Source: an uncultured Opitutaceae bacterium
Lineage (GTDB): Bacteria; Verrucomicrobiota; Verrucomicrobiia; Opitutales; Opitutaceae
Length of the DNA: 52,729 bases
NCBI GenBank assembly: GCA_903887455.1
Contig: CAISPT010000085.1
Coordinates: 1 to 52,729 of the forward strand
Reading direction: 5' to 3'
Made by a program: the position numbers and the translations under genes. Shown here piece by piece: positions 17,918-25,507 of this stretch; position 1 is the first letter of the stretch; each line of letters begins with the position of its first letter. Below the pieces are notes generated by a model. That model searched no databases. It was not told the DNA's origin and saw nothing but the letters and a program-made list of their open reading frames with translations.

Positions 17918-18313
17918 ATGAAGAAGACCCTCATCAGCCCCCCAGGCCATCCCGCCTCGCGGGGAGCGTACAGCCCCGGACTGCTCGTGGAGCACGGCGG
18001 CGTGAGCACCCTCTATGTGACCGGGCAATTGGCCGTGGACCCGTCGGGTAACGTGGTCGCCCCGTTCGACGCCGCGGCGCAGACCGAGTATGTCTTCGGC
18101 CTGGTCGGCGCGGTCCTAAAGGCCGCGGGGATGGACTTCGCCGACGTCGTGAAAGTGACCACCTTCCTGACCCACATGCCGGACTTCGAGAAGTTCTCGC
18201 CGGTGCGCAACCGCTACTTCGCCGAGACGAAGCCTGTCAGCACGCTTCTCGAGATCAAGGGCCTGGCCAAGGAAGGCTGCTGCGTCGAGGTGGAGGTCGT
18301 GGCGGTCAAGTAA
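17918..18313 (+). CDS. RidA family protein (reactive imine/enamine deaminase)
   Basis: A 131-residue YjgF/YER057c/UK114 protein. Conserved elements are GAYSPGLLVEHGGVSTLYVTGQ, DAAAQTEYVFGLVGAVLKAAGM, DVVKVTTFLTHM, and the Arg-containing PVRNRYFAE (the Arg binds the substrate carboxylate). The C-terminal CCVEVEVVAVK is normal. RidA proteins hydrolyse reactive enamine/imine intermediates, as from dehydratases or oxidases. Placement between a transporter and creatininase-family genes suggests that it handles an unstable nitrogenous intermediate of the same pathway. Confidence 0.9.
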   Translation: MKKTLISPPGHPASRGAYSPGLLVEHGGVSTLYVTGQLAVDPSGNVVAPFDAAAQTEYVFGLVGAVLKAAGMDFADVVKVTTFLTHMPDFEKFSPVRNRYFAETKPVSTLLEIKGLAKEGCCVEVEVVAVK

Positions 18314-18317
18314 CGCT

Positions 18318-19085
18318 GTGGCCAACCCCAGCGAAGATCCCCGGTCGGTGTCCCTCTGCGTCGCGGACGACTCGACCTTTTGGCCGTGGCTGTCGTGGCC
18401 GAAGTTCGAGGCGATGGCCGACAAGCGGTCCCGCGTCGTTGTCGCGCCCATCGCCGGTCTGGCGGACTGGGGCCTCGGGCACCCGCTTGACGCGGAGGAG
18501 ACGGTGCTGCTGAACGTGCTGAAGGGCGCCAGCGAGCTGTCCCAGCCGGACCGCAAGCCGCTGGTCCTTCCGCCCCTCCGGTTTGTGTTCGGGGCCGACC
18601 CGTCTTGCGCGTTCGCCGTGGAGCCGCAGGTGGCCCACGCCCTGATTTCCGAGGTCACCGCTTCGGTCGCGGCTGCGGGCTTCAGCAAGCTTGTTCTCTT
18701 GAACGCGAGCCCTTGGAACGAGGAACTTTGCTCGGCGGTGGCCAGGGACCTGAGGGTGTCCCGGGGACTGCACCTGTTCATGGTGCACCTGAGTGCGCTC
18801 GACCTCGACTTCCACCCCCAGCGCAGCAGGAGCCGCAGGAGGCTTCAGACCCTTCTGTCCTCGCTCTACGGGAGCGCCCCCGAGGAGGCGCCCGCCGGCC
18901 TCCCCGAGGCGCCCGCCCCCTGGGGAACCGAGCCTGTGCACCCCCTTCCGGGACCCGCGGCGACGCTCGGGGAGGCCCGGGCCGAGGGGCCAGCAATCCT
19001 CGCCTCGGCCTCGGGGAGGCTGTCCAAGCTCCTCTCCGATATCCGCGATCGTCCGCCCCTGGTGGCGCAGTTCACGACGCCATGA
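18318..19085 (+). CDS. Creatininase-family homologue lacking the metal ligands
   Basis: A 255-residue protein starting at GTG 4 bp after ridA. Its layout aligns with the following creatininase: an N-terminal PWLSWPKFEAMADKRSRVVVAPIAG, a central PPLRFVFG, and a C-terminal EGPAILASASGRLSKLLSDI helix. At the metal site, however, the usual G-x-(I/L)-E-Q-H-G is replaced by AGLADWG (46-52), and N-T-H-G-G-N by NASPWN (129-134), removing Glu and both His ligands. It is therefore predicted to be inactive alone. Its TGA overlaps the next ATG (ATGA), a sign of coupled translation and possibly of a mixed complex with the active paralogue. Confidence 0.6.
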   Translation: MANPSEDPRSVSLCVADDSTFWPWLSWPKFEAMADKRSRVVVAPIAGLADWGLGHPLDAEETVLLNVLKGASELSQPDRKPLVLPPLRFVFGADPSCAFAVEPQVAHALISEVTASVAAAGFSKLVLLNASPWNEELCSAVARDLRVSRGLHLFMVHLSALDLDFHPQRSRSRRRLQTLLSSLYGSAPEEAPAGLPEAPAPWGTEPVHPLPGPAATLGEARAEGPAILASASGRLSKLLSDIRDRPPLVAQFTTP

Positions 19086-19861
19086 ACTTCCCCTCCTACC
19101 GCAGCCGGTACCTGCCGGCCATGACCCCGCGCCAGATCGCTGCCCTTCCCGACAAGGCCTGGGCTCCGGTGATCCTGGCTACCGGCGCCATCGAGCAGCA
19201 CGGCCCCCACCTGCCGGTGGCCGTGGACGCGGCCATGGGTCAGGCGTGGCTCTCGCTCGCCCTCTCGGTGCTGCCCGCCGGGGCGTCCTGCTACGTGGCG
19301 CCCCCGATCACGGTCGGCAAGAGCAACGAGCACACGGGCTTCCCCGGGACACTGATCCTTTCCCGCGACACCCTGCGGTCGCAGATCCTGGCCGTAGCCC
19401 GCCAGGCCCGCGCGTGGGGTTTCCGCTCGCTCGCCGTGATCAACACCCACGGGGGCAACATTCCGGTCGTCGTCCCGACCCTGCGGGAGATCCGCGTCCT
19501 CTTCGGCATGCGCGCCGCGCTCCTTCCCTCAAGGGGGATCGCGGAGCTCTCGGCCCAGGAATCCCGGTTCGGGATCCATGCAGGCGAGGTGGAGACCTCG
19601 TGGATGCTCGCCGCCGCCGGACCCCATGTCGACCTCTCGAAGGCGGTCTGCGAGTACCCGGCGAGGATCGAGGATCCGGGTGAGGTCAGGCCTGTGATGG
19701 CGCCGGCGCTGGAAGCATGGACCTCCAAGGACGTGTCAAAGAGCGGGACCATGGGTGACGCACCCTCAGCCACCCTAGAGAAGGGGGAGCGATGGCTGCG
19801 GGACGGCGCCGCAGCTTATGCGGCGGCGATCGCCCAGATCTGCCACGAGGGGCGGCGGTAG
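19082..19861 (+). CDS. Creatininase family amidohydrolase
   Basis: A 259-residue metal-dependent cyclic-amide hydrolase. All expected ligands are visible: GAIEQHGPHLPVAVD (Glu38, His40, Asp49), NTHGGN (His123) and HAGEVETS (Glu169). NEHTGFPGTLILS and GFRSLAVINTHGGN are typical. The family includes creatininase, MftE peptidases and FAPy/lactam hydrolases; the substrate is not determined here. The start at 19082 overlaps the stop of the preceding degenerate paralogue by 4 bp, and the operon also contains RidA and a transporter. Confidence 0.85.
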   Translation: MNFPSYRSRYLPAMTPRQIAALPDKAWAPVILATGAIEQHGPHLPVAVDAAMGQAWLSLALSVLPAGASCYVAPPITVGKSNEHTGFPGTLILSRDTLRSQILAVARQARAWGFRSLAVINTHGGNIPVVVPTLREIRVLFGMRAALLPSRGIAELSAQESRFGIHAGEVETSWMLAAAGPHVDLSKAVCEYPARIEDPGEVRPVMAPALEAWTSKDVSKSGTMGDAPSATLEKGERWLRDGAAAYAAAIAQICHEGRR

Positions 19862-19935
19862 GGACGGCCCTGGAGCGGTCCGTTTTGCCACCGCGCTCGT
19901 CTTGCATGGAGGGTGCATTAGCGGCACCCTTCCCC

Positions 19936-21435
19936 ATGACCCTCCGCAAGGCATCCTTTCCCACGGCCTGCGCCGTAGCAGCCCTCCTGGCACAGGCCTG
20001 TGTCGAGTACCTCCCCGAGAACTCGGGCCCGCAGGCCCCGCCGCCCCAGCCGCCCGCCTACGCGCCCCCGAGCCAGCCGGAGTACGCCCCGCCGGCCGAG
20101 CCGGGCCCACCCCCGACCCCGCCCCGGCAGCCGCCGGCCCCCGCGGCCAACAACGCCCTCCGCTCGCTTCTGGCCCCGATCGCGCTCTACCCCGACCCGC
20201 TGATCGCGCTCATCCTGCCGGCCTCCGCGGCGCCGAACGACCTCTCGGCGGCCGCCTCGTACCTTGTGCAGTACGGCGATGCGACCCAGATCGACAGGCA
20301 GCCCTGGGACCCCAGCGTCCGCGCGCTCGCCCACTACCCCACGCTCGTGTCGTGGATGGTCGAGAACATGGCGTGGACCCAGGCCCTCGGATCGGCGTTC
20401 GTGGCCGCACCCGGCGACGTGATGGACGCCGTTCAGGAGCTCAGGGCCGAGGCGCTCCGGGCCGGCACCCTGACCTCGGGTGCGCAGCAGCGGGTCGTCA
20501 CCGACGAGGAGGGAGAGATCGACATCCTCCCGTCCCAGCCCGACTCGATCTACATCCCTCAGTACGACCCCCAGGTCGTCTACACCGAGGACCAGTACTA
20601 CGGGTACGGAGGGCCGTTCATCAACTACGGGGACCCATTCCCAATGGGCTTCTGGCTGAGCTACAGCTTTGACTGGCGACGCCACCACGTTTGGGAGGGC
20701 GACCGGGGCGACTGGCGCGAACACCAGGGATGGAACAAGCCCCGCTTCGACGGTGACCACTCCCCTGCGGGGGCCAAGGCATGGGGCCCGCGCGACTACT
20801 CCCGCAACAATGGGAGCCACCAGGGGCCTCCCCCCGGTAAGCCGGTGCCCGCGCCCCGCCTGATGCCCGGGACGCCGAATCCGCCCCCAAGCCACTACCG
20901 CAGGCCGAACCCTCAGGTGAACCCCCAGCCCGGACCGCGAACCGAACCTCCCTCGAGCAGCCAGCAACAGTACAGGCCCCAGTCCGGACCGCGCACTGAT
21001 CCTCGTTCGGGTGGCCAGCCGCAGGACAGGCCCCAGAGGGCCCAGCCGCCCGCGCCGTCCGCTCCCGCCCGCACCGCGCCCGCCGCGCCGGTCCCCGCGG
21101 AGCGTCCGCGCCTCAATCCTGCCCCCGCGTCCCCGGCGCAGCAGCCGGCTTCGCCTTCTGGCGCCGGACGCGAGGGCCGAAACCCCGTCCAAGGCGCGCC
21201 GGGCTTCCGCACGGCTCCCGAGAGGCCCACGACCGGGAGCCAGGGAGTTCAGGCGCCCCCCAACGCGGGGGGACGCAATCCTGCGGGAAATCCCGGCGGG
21301 AGGGTCCCGGCGGGCAATCCGGGTGGACCGGCCCCTCGCGCCCCGTCCACTCCCCAGCCATCGCAGCCCGCACAGGCGGCGCCCCAGGCCCCCGCGCAGT
21401 CGGGTGACCCAAGGAGCAACCAGCCCCAGCGATAG
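19936..21435 (+). CDS. DUF3300 domain protein with proline-rich tail
   Basis: A 499-residue exported protein. The start at 19936 gives a signal-like N-terminus with a lipobox-like LLAQAC (cysteine near residue 22), so it may be a lipoprotein. A Pro-rich stretch (~30-70) precedes the DUF3300 domain: LLAPIALYPDPLIALILPAS, QPWDPSVRALAHYPTLVSWM and IPQYDPQVVY are its signatures. The last 200 residues are Pro/Gln/Arg-rich low complexity, including two copies of an 18-residue GPRT(E/D)P...RPQ-type unit. The domain's function is unknown. Confidence 0.8.
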   Translation: MTLRKASFPTACAVAALLAQACVEYLPENSGPQAPPPQPPAYAPPSQPEYAPPAEPGPPPTPPRQPPAPAANNALRSLLAPIALYPDPLIALILPASAAPNDLSAAASYLVQYGDATQIDRQPWDPSVRALAHYPTLVSWMVENMAWTQALGSAFVAAPGDVMDAVQELRAEALRAGTLTSGAQQRVVTDEEGEIDILPSQPDSIYIPQYDPQVVYTEDQYYGYGGPFINYGDPFPMGFWLSYSFDWRRHHVWEGDRGDWREHQGWNKPRFDGDHSPAGAKAWGPRDYSRNNGSHQGPPPGKPVPAPRLMPGTPNPPPSHYRRPNPQVNPQPGPRTEPPSSSQQQYRPQSGPRTDPRSGGQPQDRPQRAQPPAPSAPARTAPAAPVPAERPRLNPAPASPAQQPASPSGAGREGRNPVQGAPGFRTAPERPTTGSQGVQAPPNAGGRNPAGNPGGRVPAGNPGGPAPRAPSTPQPSQPAQAAPQAPAQSGDPRSNQPQR

Positions 21436-21436
21436 C

Positions 21437-22222
21437 ATGGAACTGCCGATCTACTGGGTCGACGCGTTCACGGAGCGGGTGTTCGCGGGAAACCCCGCGG
21501 CGGTCGTCCCTCTGGAGTCGTGGCCCGGCGACCCGCTCCTGCAGCGGATCGCCAACGAGAACGGACTCTCCGAGACGGCCTTCTTCGTGCGCACGGGCCC
21601 GGCCAGGGCAAGCCTTCGCTGGTTCACCCCGGCCGTGGAGGTCGACCTCTGCGGGCACGCAACCCTCGCGTCGGCGCACGTGCTCTTCAACGAGCTGGGC
21701 CAGGTGGAGCAGCCCTTCACCTTCGACACCCGCTCCGGCCCGCTGCAGGTGACGACCGTCGGCCCCATGATCGAGCTCGATTTCCCATCCCGCCCCGCCC
21801 TGCCCGCGGAAGCCCCGGAGGCGCTCGCGCGGGGGCTGGGCCAGCAGCCCGCGGAGGTGAGGCGGAGCGAGCGGATGTGGCTGTGCGTCTTCGCCACGGC
21901 CGGCGAGGTGACGGCGATCTCGCCCGACTTCTCCGCGCTCGGGACCCTCGTGCCGGGGAGGATCATCGCCACCGCGCCCGGGGAGGACTGCGACTTCGTC
22001 TCCAGGTCCTTCGCGCCCGACGCCGGGGTCCCCGAGGACCCGGTCACTGGCTCGGCCCACAGCACGCTCGTGCCCTATTGGTCCGCGCGCCTTGGCAAGA
22101 ACGCGCTCCACGCCCGGCAGGTCTCTCGCCGGGGCGGGGAACTCTGGTGCGAGATGCGGGGCGACCGGGTGTCGATCGCGGGCCGCGGCGTGGCCTACCT
22201 GAGGGGCTCGATCCGCGTCTAG
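21437..22222 (+). CDS. PhzF family isomerase/epimerase-like protein
   Basis: A 261-residue protein of the PhzF/diaminopimelate-epimerase fold. The motifs are WVDAFTERVFAGNPAAVVPLESW, NGLSETAFF (catalytic Glu at about 46), DLCGHATLASAHVLF and DPVTGSAHSTLVPYW. It starts 1 bp after the DUF3300 stop. PhzF in phenazine synthesis isomerises DHHA, but most homologues, including those in non-phenazine bacteria, have unknown substrates, and no phz genes are here. It converges on the cyclase gene with an 19-bp gap. Confidence 0.88.
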   Translation: MELPIYWVDAFTERVFAGNPAAVVPLESWPGDPLLQRIANENGLSETAFFVRTGPARASLRWFTPAVEVDLCGHATLASAHVLFNELGQVEQPFTFDTRSGPLQVTTVGPMIELDFPSRPALPAEAPEALARGLGQQPAEVRRSERMWLCVFATAGEVTAISPDFSALGTLVPGRIIATAPGEDCDFVSRSFAPDAGVPEDPVTGSAHSTLVPYWSARLGKNALHARQVSRRGGELWCEMRGDRVSIAGRGVAYLRGSIRV

Positions 22223-22241
22223 GGCAGGACCCGCCCTCGGG

Positions 22242-24509
22242 TCACTTCTCCTTCATCTCGTAGACGCCGTCCCAGCCCGCCGGCGGCGGCGCCTCGAGGT
22301 AGCCCTTGATGATCTTCATGTAGACAAGCGACGGGTTGCTGCTCGTCCCGGGGTTGCGGCCCTCGCCGTTGGGCTCAAGCGCCTCGGACCTCTTGAAAAG
22401 GTCGACCGCGCCGTCCCAGTCCATGGCGTAGTACTTGGTGAGCCCCTGCTCAAAAAGGGCGATGCATTCGCGCATCGCGTCCGTCGCATCCCCGGAAAGG
22501 GCAACAAGCTCGTGGATCGGGAGCGGCTGCGAGCGGCCCTTCACCGTGATCCGGCCAAGCGAGCGGAAGACGACCGTTCCGGACTCGATACGCTCGCACT
22601 CCCGGCGGGTCGCCTCGGTGCACATCGTGTACACGCCCCAGCTCTTAGCCCCGCTCTCCATCCGGGCCGCGATGTTCACGTTGTCGCCCATCATTGTGTA
22701 GTTGAACCGGGTGTGGCTTCCCATGTTGCCGACGACGACCGGTCCCGTGTTGAGACCGATTCGGGTCTGGAGGTTGTGGACGATCTCGGGCCAGCGGTCG
22801 CCCTCGTGCTTCCACTTCTCGCGGAGCTCGTTGACCCTGCGGTGGACCCGCAGCGCCGCCACGCAGGCCCGGTGCGGGTGGTCGGGAAGGGCAAGCGGCG
22901 CCCCGTACATCGCGACCACCGCGTCCCCGATGTACTTGTCGAGGGTTCCGCCCTCCGCCTGCACGATGTCCGTGCACGCGGTCAGGTACTCGTTCATGAG
23001 CTCGACGAGCCTTGAGGGGGAAAGCTTCTCGGAGAAGCTCGAGAAGGACTGGATATCGCTGAAGTAGGCGGTGATGTTCTCCTCGACGCCGCCGAGCTTC
23101 GGCTCCTCGCCGGAGTCCACCATGCGCGAGACCAGCGCAGGCGAGACGTAGGCGCCGAACATCCCCTTGATCCGGCCCTTCTGCTTCTGCTCCTCCACGA
23201 TCTGCCAGAGGAGCCCCACGCCGCTGGTCGTGATCGCGGCCCCGATGGGGGCGATCACCGGGATCATGAACCCGCCGGTCTTGAAGGCCTGGAACGCGAC
23301 CCCGACGTAGAGGACGGCAGAGAGGACGGCCATGACCTTGGCGAACACCGCGCGGCCGCCGCCCGCCAGGGCGAGCATGGTGACGAGCGCGGACAATCCA
23401 TAGATGATCGCGTAGGAGGCGGACGTCGGGAGCCGCCTGATGTACATTCCGGAAACGATGGTCTTCAGCAGGTTCCCATGGACCCCCACCTTGGGTTCTG
23501 CCACGTCGTCCACGGGAGTCGGCCCCACGTCCTGTAGCAGCCGGTCAACGGGTCCTATGAGGACCACGCTGTCCTTGAACTGGGTAAAGAACTCCTCCGC
23601 CACCTTTCGCTCCTCGGGCTTCTCCGAATCCAGGACCTGCGCGTACTCGAAGACGTCGGCGAAGCTCACCCGGGGGTTGTACTTCGCCCCAAACCACGGG
23701 GAGAACCAGTTGATCTCCACCTGCTGCCTGTTCCTTAGGGGGATCCGGGTCGCCAGCGAGCCATCCGGCCTGACGAGGTCCATGTGGTCCCCCTCGACCT
23801 TGATCCCGTCCTCCCCGACGCCGTAGTAGAATCGCGCAAGCTGGACGGCCATCGCGTAGTAGGTTCCGGCCTTGGTCGGCGCGTAGAGCATGACCCACCG
23901 TGCGGCGCCGTTGACGGTGTCGATCAGCCCCACGTTGGGTGCGGGCAGGATGCGCGCCGGGGAGATCTTAAGCTGCGGCCTCTCCGGCGGCTCGATCTGG
24001 CTTAGCGCCGGCAGGTCCGGCCGGCTCACATCCGGAAACTCCCGGATCTTTAGCTTTCCGGTTTCGTCCCGGAAATCCCCCGCCGAGTAGGAGGCCCCGA
24101 CCACGACCGGAGGCGGGGGTTTCCTCAGAAGAAAGCGCGCGAGCGCGTAGTTCCCCTCATACAGCTTGTTCAGGTCGGCCGACTCCGCCTCGCCCGCCTC
24201 CGAGAAGACAAAGTCCATCCCGATCGCCTTCACCCCGCCTCGATCGATCAGGGTCTTTGCCACATCCGCGAAATATTTGCGGCTCCAGGGCATGTTGCCG
24301 ATCTCCTGGAGCGCGAGCGAATCCACATCCACGTAGATGATCTTTATGGGCGCGGAAATCGGGCCGCGGTACCGGAACCGCAGGTCGGCCATCCTCGTCT
24401 CGGCAAACTCCAGGAACCCGTAGTGCGCGAGCGCGCACCACAGCAGTGGGATCGGCGCGAGAAGAAGCCAGCGCAGCCGGTTGAGCGCGGACTTTTTCGG
24501 GGATGCCAC
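22242..24509 (-). CDS. CHASE2-domain class III adenylate/guanylate cyclase
   Basis: A 755-residue membrane signalling enzyme. After an N-terminal helix (~15-32) comes an extracytoplasmic CHASE2 sensor (to ~365: IKIIYVDVDSLALQEIG, GGVKAIGMDFVFSE), then about three helices (~368-440) and a C-terminal class III cyclase domain. Metal-binding Asp residues are seen in AYFSDIQSFSSFSE and GDAVVAMYG, and TGPVVVGNMGSHTRFNYTMMGDNVNIAARME supplies the transition-state residues. The substrate (ATP or GTP) is not certain from sequence alone. It is the last gene of a leftward run with the FecR protein (49-bp gap), a frequent pairing that suggests a shared envelope-sensing role. Confidence 0.88.
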   Translation of the reverse strand: MASPKKSALNRLRWLLLAPIPLLWCALAHYGFLEFAETRMADLRFRYRGPISAPIKIIYVDVDSLALQEIGNMPWSRKYFADVAKTLIDRGGVKAIGMDFVFSEAGEAESADLNKLYEGNYALARFLLRKPPPPVVVGASYSAGDFRDETGKLKIREFPDVSRPDLPALSQIEPPERPQLKISPARILPAPNVGLIDTVNGAARWVMLYAPTKAGTYYAMAVQLARFYYGVGEDGIKVEGDHMDLVRPDGSLATRIPLRNRQQVEINWFSPWFGAKYNPRVSFADVFEYAQVLDSEKPEERKVAEEFFTQFKDSVVLIGPVDRLLQDVGPTPVDDVAEPKVGVHGNLLKTIVSGMYIRRLPTSASYAIIYGLSALVTMLALAGGGRAVFAKVMAVLSAVLYVGVAFQAFKTGGFMIPVIAPIGAAITTSGVGLLWQIVEEQKQKGRIKGMFGAYVSPALVSRMVDSGEEPKLGGVEENITAYFSDIQSFSSFSEKLSPSRLVELMNEYLTACTDIVQAEGGTLDKYIGDAVVAMYGAPLALPDHPHRACVAALRVHRRVNELREKWKHEGDRWPEIVHNLQTRIGLNTGPVVVGNMGSHTRFNYTMMGDNVNIAARMESGAKSWGVYTMCTEATRRECERIESGTVVFRSLGRITVKGRSQPLPIHELVALSGDATDAMRECIALFEQGLTKYYAMDWDGAVDLFKRSEALEPNGEGRNPGTSSNPSLVYMKIIKGYLEAPPPAGWDGVYEMKEK

Positions 24510-24558
24510 GGGCCCGGACGCTAGGGGTCGGCGGGGCCCGTTGAAAGCAGATTTGCGG

Positions 24559-25485
24559 TCAGGAGCCCGTCGCGCCCGCGAGCGGGGTCGTGGTCGACTG
24601 GGGCTGGGTCGGCGCCGGCGGCGTCGTTGACGGCGGTGGCGTCGACGGCGTGGTGGTCCCGCCGGTACCCGTGCCGGTTCCGGTCCCGCCGGTGGCCACG
24701 GCGTTCTGCGTTGCCGTCACGATGGTCTGCGCCACGGCCTGCACCTGGGCGGCCACGTCCGGAGTCGTGTCCGTGCTCGTGATCGTCACGGGGGTGGTCG
24801 TTGCCGGTGTGGTCGGCGTAGTGCTTCCAGGGGCCGGAGGAGTGTAATCGAAGGTCGCCGTCACCGATTTGCCCGCCGGAACGCTGACCGGGCCGGCGGT
24901 CGTCCCGGTGAACACCACGCGGCCATCCGCCGTGGTCACCGTGAAGAAGGCCTTCCCATCCGTTCCGGGCGTGAAGGTGATCATGAAGGTGGTGCCGCGG
25001 ATACCGGCGGCACCGACCGGGGTCTGGATCGTGAACTCCGACCCCTTGTCAATGTTCAGGTGGACCACCTTGCCCACGAGCTCGCCCCGTGTGAGGTTAA
25101 GCCGGGTCGTCGAGGTGGTCGGCTCGGCCTTCATGTCGGAGATCTTGATGTCGCCGGCGAAGGGGTCCTGTTCAAATTGCTCGATGTCGAGGACGGTGTT
25201 GGCGGCGACATTTACCGTGGCTCCGTTTGAGAACGAAAGAATCACGCTGGCACCGACCGCCGTGTTGATCTGCGTCTGCTCAGTGACCGCGTCGTTTTCG
25301 TGAAGCTCGCGCGTCGTCCCGTCGAGTTTTGAAATCGCCTGAACATGGCCCTGGACCCGGACCGCAACGATCTTGCCCTTAACCCGGGCCGGTGCGGACG
25401 GAGCCGCAGCAGGCGTCTGCGCCTGAATGGGCGTCAGCCCAGCAAAAACCCCTAAAGCAATGAATAACAGGATCTTGTTGAGCAT
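24559..25485 (-). CDS. Secreted FecR-domain protein
   Basis: A 308-residue exported protein. The start at 25485 begins a signal peptide (MLNKILLFIALGVFAGLTPIQAQ). The FecR domain spans ~40-210: VQGHVQAISKLDGTTRELHENDAVTEQTQINT, ASVILSFSNGATVNVAANTVLDIEQF and TPVGAAGIRGTTFMI are characteristic of the FecR family of extracytoplasmic ligand-sensing proteins. The tail is Thr/Pro/Gly low complexity (TGTGTGTGG, PPPSTTPPAP). Unlike classic FecR it has no membrane-anchor regulator part and no adjacent FecI. It sits 22 bp downstream of the ligase gene and upstream of the CHASE2 cyclase. Confidence 0.78.
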   Translation of the reverse strand: MLNKILLFIALGVFAGLTPIQAQTPAAAPSAPARVKGKIVAVRVQGHVQAISKLDGTTRELHENDAVTEQTQINTAVGASVILSFSNGATVNVAANTVLDIEQFEQDPFAGDIKISDMKAEPTTSTTRLNLTRGELVGKVVHLNIDKGSEFTIQTPVGAAGIRGTTFMITFTPGTDGKAFFTVTTADGRVVFTGTTAGPVSVPAGKSVTATFDYTPPAPGSTTPTTPATTTPVTITSTDTTPDVAAQVQAVAQTIVTATQNAVATGGTGTGTGTGGTTTPSTPPPSTTPPAPTQPQSTTTPLAGATGS

Positions 25486-25507
25486 GGATTGTACTGCAAG
25501 GGTCTCG

